Positions 7,001 through 11,582 of a DNA stretch of 11,582 nucleotides are shown here, piece by piece (the stretch's first letter is position 1; every line of letters starts with the position of its first letter). Location: NCBI GenBank assembly GCA_026982235.1, contig JALSHM010000396.1:1-11582 (forward strand), written 5' to 3'. The position numbers and the translations under genes are program-made. The DNA is from Robiginitomaculum sp. Lineage in GTDB: Bacteria > Pseudomonadota > Alphaproteobacteria > Caulobacterales > Maricaulaceae. The notes under the pieces are model-generated. The model saw only the letters and a program-made list of their open reading frames with translations. It made no database searches and was not told where the DNA came from.

Positions 7001-9109
7001 ATCTACCCCGCGCCAACGGCTCATCATGACGGTGCGGGTTTTGTTGCTATCGCGCGCTTCAAAATTTTCTTGTGGTACTTTATGGCCATTGAGCATTAAC
7101 GTGATTTTTAGATCAGGCGCATGTTTAATACCTATATTGACGGATGGGGTTGAGGGTGTACGGGTCGGGCTTGGGTAGACCCAATCCAATTCTGCCGTTT
7201 GACCATTCAACCATTCCGTATCGAAGCGCCTGTATTCAGTGCGATCGTTAAATTCCTCTATGATTTTTTCTTCAACAAAATCGCCGTTGCGCTTCAAGAA
7301 GAAATTCGCCCGCCACAATCCGCCGCCTTTAACTTCGATGAATTGTGATATAGCGCGACCAGCAAAACGTGAGCTTTCTTCGCAGACCATAATTTCATAG
7401 CCTTTGGGCAGGGTTTCTTCGTCGATTTGTACTACATGCGTGCCTTTTTTTAGGCCTTCAAAACTGTATAAGCCATCTTTGTCAGTAATGGCATAGGCAC
7501 CAGTTTCCATATAAAGGCGGACACCTGCGACGCCTGTACCATCGTCTATATTGCGCGCCCAATCTTCGTCACCGTCACACGCATATTCGCCGACCCGGCC
7601 AATAAGTGTGCTGGTCGAGCGCAGCAAGTCTTCACGTAAGGTAATGCTGGCGCGGGCAATATTGGAAATATTATTACCATTACCGTCGCGGGCAACCACG
7701 GAGTTTACTGCCTCACCGAGACGGGCGCCGGCACCAATTTCCAAGATATAGCTCAGGGAAAATGTTTCGCCGCGCCGTAAAATTCCCGGGCGGTAAGTGA
7801 GTTCCTTGCCGTTCGCAGAAATTCTTGGATCAGTGGTTTTTTGCTTATTTAGTGCGCTAGAGCCATCTACATATTTGAACCCGTTCGGTATTGTATCCAC
7901 CAAGACCACCGGGGCAGCTGCCTGGCCTCGATTTTCAATCGTAACAGTATAGGGTATGAAGTCGCCAACATCTCCTGTGCGAATCTCGGATGTTTTGGTG
8001 ATGACAAAGTCGGTTTCGGCATCCAGCGGAATATCAAAATTCAATGGTCCTGAGCTGCCGAGAGTAAAATTGCGTCCGTAAGAAGCATCGGCTTCAATAG
8101 CAAATGGCGCATTTGTTAAACTGGAGAAGTCTGCAGCAGATAAAGAAGATGCGAAGCTATAGCCCTCTGGAGGTTCAACACGGATAAAATATTCACCCAA
8201 GGGGGCAAGGGGAAACCGGAATTCGCCGGGGCGAATGTCGTAAACCAGCCCGCTTGCATCAGTGGTGGCCTGCCCGGATATAACACTATTCGGATATTCA
8301 GAAACGCCGTCAATTCCGAATACAGTAGCGGGCTGCCCAGTTGCTGCGTTTATCAGTGTTACGCGCGCCCCATCTATATAATCACCCGTAATGCCGCTGA
8401 ACACCCGACCGTAAGGATCAACCAAGGCCGTATCTACGGAAACTTCTGTTGCGTCAAAATTGTCCACATAGGTTGCCGTCAACGTCGTGCCTTGAGGTGT
8501 GGTTAAAACCGCATCATTGATAGATGTCTGGTCGCGGGAGGAGGGCACCCAGGCCCAAAACTCACCAGTATCAACGCCGGATTCGTATAAGCGTAGGTGA
8601 ATTTCGTCGCCGTCCGCAGTTGTGATTGTAATGTTAAGGGTTTCTATTCTATTGGGGTCGCCATTTTGTCCAATATCCCGCACACGGACAAACATAAGTT
8701 CACCTGAAAAATATGTGCTTGCGGGTATGAGGGCGGTAGGTGCGCTAATGTCCAAAGGAACGCCAGCAGTGCGCTCCGGTGCGGGCATAGCCTGGAATGA
8801 ACCAGAGCCGTCGCCAGCAGGTGAATAGTCGGCACCGTTAAGTTGAACATTTATGGCGTCCGGCGCATTGGGAGAATATCTGAAGAATTCGATGGTGGAT
8901 TCGGTGCGTACTGCTTCAATGACAAAACTTGCTGGATTGGTAAGCACAGTCGTCTTCCCCCCGCTCGGCTCATCATAGCTGACGGAAGCGATATTGGTAA
9001 CTGTCTGCCCAAGAGTTGCTGCTTGTGAAATATGACCGTTTAACAAGGTCACCATAAAAGCAATTACTACTGAACATCTCACCCACAATAAGATATATTT
9101 GTTCACCAT
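4040..9109 (-). CDS. Giant surface protein: Ig/DUF11/SdrD-B-like modules fused to a large outer-membrane beta-barrel
   Basis: The chosen start is the ATG at 9109 (1,689 residues): GGGA lies 5 nt before it and a 30-residue signal peptide ending SQA-AT follows. The frame extends 10 codons to a TTG at 9139, but that codon sits inside a hairpin and would spoil the signal. Modules in order (numbered from this ATG): a GQTVTNIASVSYDE module (34-65); a domain with LYESGVDTGEFWAWV (174-188); a B-like/carboxypeptidase-regulatory-like repeat (about 230-320); a DUF11 domain (about 367-490, TDFVITKTSEIRTGDVGDF to NISNIARASI); an SdrD-B-like domain (500-575, GVAGVRLYMETG, TDKDGLYSFEGL); two or more Ig-like segments (650-850). 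From about residue 853 to the end it becomes alternating beta-strand sequence rich in Tyr, Gly and Arg, with conserved-looking FAKGLIKGDWLLTLAVDTDK, YAMFGDFDTNIT and DYTIDYLTGEIVFRAP, ending AYLKFRFKF plus a short tail: a barrel of some 800 residues. Exported to the outer membrane; partner of the acidic secreted protein encoded just upstream. Function is not known. Confidence 0.82.
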   Translation of the reverse strand: MVNKYILLWVRCSVVIAFMVTLLNGHISQAATLGQTVTNIASVSYDEPSGGKTTVLTNPASFVIEAVRTESTIEFFRYSPNAPDAINVQLNGADYSPAGDGSGSFQAMPAPERTAGVPLDISAPTALIPASTYFSGELMFVRVRDIGQNGDPNRIETLNITITTADGDEIHLRLYESGVDTGEFWAWVPSSRDQTSINDAVLTTPQGTTLTATYVDNFDATEVSVDTALVDPYGRVFSGITGDYIDGARVTLINAATGQPATVFGIDGVSEYPNSVISGQATTDASGLVYDIRPGEFRFPLAPLGEYFIRVEPPEGYSFASSLSAADFSSLTNAPFAIEADASYGRNFTLGSSGPLNFDIPLDAETDFVITKTSEIRTGDVGDFIPYTVTIENRGQAAAPVVLVDTIPNGFKYVDGSSALNKQKTTDPRISANGKELTYRPGILRRGETFSLSYILEIGAGARLGEAVNSVVARDGNGNNISNIARASITLREDLLRSTSTLIGRVGEYACDGDEDWARNIDDGTGVAGVRLYMETGAYAITDKDGLYSFEGLKKGTHVVQIDEETLPKGYEIMVCEESSRFAGRAISQFIEVKGGGLWRANFFLKRNGDFVEEKIIEEFNDRTEYRRFDTEWLNGQTAELDWVYPSPTRTPSTPSVNIGIKHAPDLKITLMLNGHKVPQENFEARDSNKTRTVMMSRWRGVDILAGDNKFEAIAKDKSGAIVKTLSRSIHFVKNIARASALPDQSILIADGRTSPIVAVRLEDEAGRPVHAGRIAQIDILAPYRLANKSRLEGEEELVSPNSARANIVVGADGIARIELEPTLKTGKITIAVTLDNGRKLEQYMYLEPEKRDWIIVGLAEGSAAYNSLKNKSVALAAGAADDLVTDGRVAFFAKGLIKGDWLLTLAVDTDKRRGNRDGDFRTEIDPNAYYTLYGDRSYNEYEAASRYPVYVKLEKKSFYAMFGDFDTNITEGKLTRYNRHLSGIKSEYLGESFQAIGYGAETNQGFAKDELAADGTSGPYQLSNRSLLANSETIIIETRDRVRTDVILESRRLIRHLDYTIDYLTGEIVFRAPVNVSDSGFNPNVIVVDYETANDAERNLSYGGRIQKQIMGGRVQIGSTFVHEGGNGNNAGGKSDMAGAEIIAKLGSGTEFRGEYAFSRARQTSSADYISANAYLAEINHTSEKFTAGMYVRSEQAGFGLRQRSTATSDIRRYGLNVDYKFNEFEDLVTGRRGSRNIAASLYREENLGTGSKRTLSEVTINQDGEKLSASLGLRAVKDASAIGTSKQSVLALASLRYSIPKHGVTIQASREQPLGGKDDVQDFPERTRLSVEKTITDKASVRVTHDILGGARGAGQNTSIGVSYAPWAGTEISAGSDMITSDSGRRIGATIGLDQQFQINEKWSTSFGLTNRRIFGDNSTVEQVAPDIAVSALETNEAYLAGYLGLGYRTENTSVSARLEVRDATNSESVTASFAAAREVSETLSFAGAVRANFRNQDTIGTLAPSGRSSRIDGRIGTAWRPRSNDDLVFLNRFDVSTENSPTGLNKTKLVNNFTANTMINERWQLAGNYGVKYVKTDFNGLSTSGFTHLLGGETRFDITERIDLGLHGSLLYGQGSDTLSYAYGPSIGISPVDNVWISLGYNVVGFKERDFTAAEYSQQGAYLKFRFKFDQNSARGLLDMISPKSD

Positions 9110-9133
9110 TCTTGTCCCACACTTCACCCGTGT

Positions 9134-9154
9134 CACCAAACTGGTAGTTTGGTG
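9134..9154 (-). promoter_or_regulatory. 9-bp hairpin in the leader of the giant surface gene
   Basis: CACCAAACT (9134-9142) and AGTTTGGTG (9146-9154) are perfect inverted copies around a 3-nt loop. The element ends 24 nt before the likely ATG at 9109 and therefore lies in the mRNA leader just ahead of the ribosome binding site. It might control translation or protect a processed mRNA end. The structure is seen, the function inferred. Confidence 0.5.
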
Positions 9155-9188
9155 CCGAATTTATTTGAAATGTTTTCTAGAGTTTATA

Positions 9189-9216
9189 AGTCTGCGGCAA
9201 ATATTTGCCGCAGACT
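9189..9216 (-). terminator. Perfect 28-nt palindrome between the two surface genes (attenuating terminator or mRNA hairpin)
   Basis: AGTCTGCGGCAAAT (9189-9202) is followed directly by its exact reverse complement (9203-9216). In the minus-strand transcript it forms a long stem, GC-rich at its outer part and AT-rich at its centre, 17 nt after the stop codon of the acidic protein. It is followed by TTATAAACTC and not by a solid U run, so it is not a textbook intrinsic terminator. A partial terminator or an mRNA-stabilising hairpin would make the small protein in excess over the giant barrel. A dyad binding site for a protein is the alternative. Confidence 0.55.
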
Positions 9217-9233
9217 AGATTATTTACGTGCCG

Positions 9234-10334
9234 CTACTGTACGATAGCGCGGATAGTAATTGTTCCCACTGCGCCAGCGGTTAAGGTCGCACCGGTCAGA
9301 CTAACTGTACATGCGCCACCATTACAAAGAGTGTTGGTCGCGGGTTGTGCAAAAGCACCGCCCGTAAAGCCGCTTGGAGCCGCATTGATAAATTCAAGCT
9401 CATCTGGCAGTACATCTGAAATATCGATGCTCGTCGCAGAAGCAGTTGCCCCTGTATTGGTTGTCGTAATTACATATTCAACACATGCGCCTGGAACAGA
9501 ATATTGGTCACCCGCACCTGGTGTTCCCGGAATAGTCGTACAACCGGAGCCGTCTTGTGTAAACACACTAACAGCTTTGGTAGCTGTTAAGTCGGCAGAA
9601 GCTACGATAAATGTACCTGTCGCAGAATGGTCACCAGCATTGGCAACTTCGTTAGCGGTACCGCTACCGTCTGCCAATACGTTTTCAGCAGCGCCTGTAA
9701 GCGTATTGCCACCAGTGTCAGCAACAACAGGTGTACCTGGCGAAGCGCCAGTTGTTGGCTGAAGTGTATCAGATATGAGTGAAATGCCTGATGTTTCTGT
9801 GTCAACTTGAACGGCTGGAATGTCCCCGTCAACAACCACACAAATAACGGCATCAGCAGGCAAGTCAGCCGAAGCATTGCCGCTTCCCGGCACATAAGGG
9901 GTCATAGTGCCCGCCAAATCTGTAGCATCACAGACACCGCCTGTTCCGTTATCAATAATATAATTGATATTTAGACCAGTTGTATCAAAGTCGTCACCGG
10001 CTTCGTTGACCAATGCAAAGCTATATGCTTGTGTATCATTGCCGTTATTTGTTACGGTAAATACCAATTCTTGATTTGTGGCGCCTGGCGCAACTGTCGT
10101 GTCACCACTACTGGCAACAGTCAAATCAATCAAACGGTCAACGGTAAATTCCGTCGGTGTTGCAGTATTGTCAATTGTTGGCTGTGCCGTACCTGATACC
10201 TGATAATCCAGAGTAAAAGTATTTTGTACATTTGTACCAGCTGCCGTGCCGCCTGCAAAGGCGCTTGATGCTGCAAAAAGAGTGATTGCAGAAGTCCCAA
10301 GCAATCCTCTTGTTAATAGTCCTAATTTAGTCAT
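9234..10334 (-). CDS. Secreted acidic DUF11-like beta-sandwich surface protein
   Basis: The 366-residue product starts at an ATG with AAGGAAAG upstream. Residues 1-27 are a clear Sec signal peptide (LLGTSAITLFAASSAFA, then GG). The mature part opens with AGTNVQNTFTLDYQVSG (32-48) and TPTEFTVDRLIDLTV, then a DUF11-like domain (about 67-180; LVFTVTNNGNDTQAYSF), a Gly/Asp/Thr-rich middle, and a second DUF11-like domain (about 247-366; ADLTATKAVSVF, ACVEYVITTTNTGATAS, ISDVLPDELEF). Only three Lys/Arg residues occur in the 339 mature residues, against several dozen Asp/Glu, so the protein is strongly acidic, like many surface-layer proteins. Six cysteines (135, 165, 265, 284, 337, 342) may form disulfides. 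No membrane anchor, LPXTG or type I repeat is seen. It lies upstream of, and in the same direction as, the giant barrel gene and is probably its cotranscribed partner: a substrate, a subunit or a bound surface component. DUF11 has no single known function. Confidence 0.85.
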   Translation of the reverse strand: MTKLGLLTRGLLGTSAITLFAASSAFAGGTAAGTNVQNTFTLDYQVSGTAQPTIDNTATPTEFTVDRLIDLTVASSGDTTVAPGATNQELVFTVTNNGNDTQAYSFALVNEAGDDFDTTGLNINYIIDNGTGGVCDATDLAGTMTPYVPGSGNASADLPADAVICVVVDGDIPAVQVDTETSGISLISDTLQPTTGASPGTPVVADTGGNTLTGAAENVLADGSGTANEVANAGDHSATGTFIVASADLTATKAVSVFTQDGSGCTTIPGTPGAGDQYSVPGACVEYVITTTNTGATASATSIDISDVLPDELEFINAAPSGFTGGAFAQPATNTLCNGGACTVSLTGATLTAGAVGTITIRAIVQ

Positions 10335-10380
10335 AACCCACTTTCCTTTTTTATTAGTGATGGGGTGTATTTAAGGAAAA

Positions 10381-10388
10381 ATGGTTAA
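10381..10388 (-). promoter_or_regulatory. TTAACCAT, CtrA-type 8-mer upstream of the acidic surface protein gene
   Basis: On the minus strand the sequence reads TTAACCAT, a form of CtrA recognition site described in several alphaproteobacteria, 46 nt upstream of the start codon. An 8-mer in an AT-rich leader may be chance; it matters mainly because a TTAA-N7-TTAG site also precedes the porin-like gene. Confidence 0.3.
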
Positions 10389-10410
10389 TGTCCCTCTTAA
10401 GGGCATGGTA

Positions 10411-10445
10411 AAAATATGATTAAATCACAGAAAATATGATATTTT
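10411..10445. promoter_or_regulatory. Repeated AT-rich operator-like elements upstream of the surface gene pair
   Basis: AAAATATGAT occurs exactly at 10411-10420 and again at 10431-10440, a 20-nt period or about two helical turns. The second copy is also the left part of a palindrome, AAAATAT-G-ATATTTT (10431-10445). Between them lies the palindrome TGATT-A-AATCA (10417-10427). The block is 77-111 nt upstream of the acidic protein start codon and looks like a binding region for a regulator acting on this promoter. No reliable -35/-10 pair could be chosen in such AT-rich DNA. Confidence 0.45.
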
Positions 10446-10490
10446 TGCTTTTATATATAAGAAAGTACTAATGTGTGGACACGCGATTAG

Positions 10491-10601
10491 GCGGGTCTTG
10501 CCCGTGGCCTGATCGTTGATAATAAAACCATCACCAACTATCTTGACCTGCTTCTGGTTAGGTGCTTACAGCCTTGGCGCCAAAATGTTGGCAAGGACTA
10601 A
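10491..10601 (+). pseudogene. Remnant of a DUF4143/AAA_14-type ATPase gene
   Basis: The plus-strand frame from 10491 (just after a TAG) to a TAA at 10599 encodes LARGLIVDNKTITNYLDLL followed by LVRCLQPWRQNVGKD. This is the winged-helix/DUF4143 part of the family whose members read roughly LA-x-x-LGVS-x-x-T-x-x-YLDLL, a few residues, LVRRLPPW-x-x-N-x-GKRLVKSPK. About three or four residues between YLDLL and LVR are missing and the frame stops at the usual KRLV point, where codons TAA-GTA still recall L-V. The ATP-binding half upstream and everything downstream are gone, so this is a decayed fragment and not a gene. Such ATPases are often accessory genes of mobile or toxin-antitoxin-rich regions. 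Recognised by eye, not by search. Confidence 0.6.
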
Positions 10602-10622
10602 GTAATCTTTTTGAAAGATTAC
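10602..10622 (-). terminator. Hairpin overlapping the stop codon of the beta-helix gene
   Basis: GTAATCTTT (10602-10610) and AAAGATTAC (10614-10622) are perfect inverted copies around a 3-nt loop; the TAA stop (10619-10621) lies inside the stem. It is AT-rich and not followed by a U run, so it is at best a weak terminator or an mRNA end-protecting hairpin. Confidence 0.3.
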
Positions 10623-11582
10623 GGTATGTGACTAAAGGCACCGGCATCATATGCTGCACCTTGGGGGCGCTGCGTGCCATTTCTGTCGGTGAGGGTGGTA
10701 AGCCCCAGATCATTATAGAGGTCGTTCAATAGCGGCTGGGCGTTGATATAGCTTGCAGGAACCACATCAATCACTTCAGAGACATTATTGATTGCGAAAT
10801 CATAAATAGCCTTGTCGATAAAGTTCGGGGCCACATCTTCTGCGCTGTTTTGGGCAAATTGGCTAAAGGCGGCCTGAAAAGCCCCAAGACCATTGTAAAT
10901 ATTTGGTGTGCTGCCACCACTTGCGAAAGTGCCTGATGCGTCCGTATAGTAATTATAATCAAGACTATCGATAACGCTGGTCGAGGATTGTAGGCGCAGT
11001 TGATAAAGGCTTGCTCTATCTATGATATTGGCGGCTATATAACGTTGCAAAGCGCCACCGCTGCCAAAGTGGAAGATGCCCCTTTCAGAATCAGAAAAAG
11101 TGTTGAAATAGGCAAAGCGGGAACCTCCGCCACCGCCAAAATTCAAACCATCAGCAGCCGGTGAAAAGAAAGAAATATTGCCGATAAAATAAACCCGCCC
11201 GCCAATATTGCTGGAGGCAAAATTGGCGCCAGCACTATCCCAGGATCGGTTATTGAGGAAATAGACGAAATTCTGCTGCACGCCCTCATCATTGACATAG
11301 AAATTTTGTGAATTTCCGCCGCTATTGCCATATGCAACGCGGCGTAAGTCCCAGCAATCGGATTCGCTGACAATAACGCGATTGAAATCTTTTATATCAA
11401 TGCAGTTCTCGCCTTCGCTATGGGATACCATGCGCCCCACATAAACATTGGCTGTTGTATTATTATTGGTTAATTGCACGCAATCGCCGGCATTTTCGTC
11501 ACACCGAAAGTCCAATAACCAAAAGCCGTTTTGACTGGAGCCAACAAAAGCATGGACATCGCGTTCCTCTGAAAGGCCTGCA
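10619..11582 (-). CDS. Right-handed parallel beta-helix protein, partial (N-terminus beyond window)
   Basis: The frame is open from the right edge to a TAA at 10619, giving the last 320 residues of a larger protein; the TTG at 11515 is in frame but the sequence continues upstream without a break, so it is not the start. Short repeating beta-rungs of the pectate-lyase-like/Beta_helix fold are visible: GFWLLDFRCDENAGDCVQL, NVYVGRMVSHSEGENCIDI, NRVIVSESDCWDLRRVAYGN, RVYFIGNISFFSPAADGLNF, RYIAANIID, and the ladder DYNYYTDASGTF. The C-terminus has the typical capping region of such proteins: APNFIDKAIYDFAINN followed by DRNGTQRPQGAAYDAGAF. These are normally secreted polysaccharide-binding or -cleaving enzymes or adhesins; no catalytic residues can be assigned from this piece. 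It lies upstream of the surface gene pair on the same strand but is separated by 284 nt including an ATPase remnant, so it is probably a separate unit. Confidence 0.8.
   Translation of the reverse strand, partial: AGLSEERDVHAFVGSSQNGFWLLDFRCDENAGDCVQLTNNNTTANVYVGRMVSHSEGENCIDIKDFNRVIVSESDCWDLRRVAYGNSGGNSQNFYVNDEGVQQNFVYFLNNRSWDSAGANFASSNIGGRVYFIGNISFFSPAADGLNFGGGGGSRFAYFNTFSDSERGIFHFGSGGALQRYIAANIIDRASLYQLRLQSSTSVIDSLDYNYYTDASGTFASGGSTPNIYNGLGAFQAAFSQFAQNSAEDVAPNFIDKAIYDFAINNVSEVIDVVPASYINAQPLLNDLYNDLGLTTLTDRNGTQRPQGAAYDAGAFSHIP

Noticed and set aside
9205..9762. 185-codon plus-strand frame antisense to the acidic surface protein
   Set aside because: Its Pro/Val/Ala-rich composition is what is expected opposite Thr/Gly/Asp-rich codons; no ribosome binding site or family features.
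10417..10427. TGATT-A-AATCA as an FNR/Crp-type site
   Set aside because: The half-site spacing does not match the TTGAT-N4-ATCAA consensus; kept only as a generic palindrome.
10572..10596. Bulged hairpin CCTTG-(GCG)-CCAA / TTGG-CAAGG
   Set aside because: It lies within the ATPase remnant's former coding sequence and has a 3-nt bulge and no U tract; probably incidental.

Overview
The window looks like a piece of an alphaproteobacterial chromosome of moderate GC content. The clues are the alphaproteobacterial style of L28 (start MARRCDLMGTGPMSGNNVSH), an extensin-like C-terminal domain protein directly behind rpmB, a porin of the kind seen in these bacteria, and CtrA-like motifs (TTAA-N7-TTAG and TTAACCAT) in front of two envelope genes. 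A Hyphomonadales/Maricaulales-type marine bacterium would fit, but this is an impression, not a demonstrated placement.

Layout. Positions 1-979 (minus strand) hold the N-terminal part of a porin-like outer membrane protein with a long Pro/Gln-rich linker; it runs off the left edge. Positions 1234-2076 (minus) encode diaminopimelate epimerase (dapF). A 319-nt divergent gap with a perfect 9-bp inverted repeat separates it from a plus-strand cluster: rpmB (L28, 2396-2698), an extensin-family M15-like periplasmic protein that overlaps rpmB and starts at TTG (2679-3419), and a membrane-anchored TerB-like protein (3460-3999).

Facing this cluster is the most unusual part of the window, a minus-strand pair at 4040-10334. 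The upstream gene (9234-10334) encodes a small, secreted, very acidic DUF11-type beta-sandwich protein. The downstream gene (4040-9109) encodes a giant exported protein of about 1,690 residues, with Ig/SdrD-B/DUF11-like modules in front of a very large predicted outer-membrane beta-barrel. Both mature proteins begin with a related short module. The 124-nt gap between them carries a perfect 28-nt palindrome and a second 9-bp hairpin, and the promoter region in front has direct and inverted AT-rich repeats. I infer a two-protein cell-surface system, either a surface protein with its barrel anchor or a substrate with its exporter. No function is proven by the sequence.

At the right edge (10619-11582, minus) lies the C-terminal part of a parallel beta-helix protein. 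Between it and the surface pair is a short plus-strand remnant of a DUF4143-type ATPase gene, which suggests past insertion and decay at this boundary. I saw no tRNA, rRNA, CRISPR array or intact mobile element.
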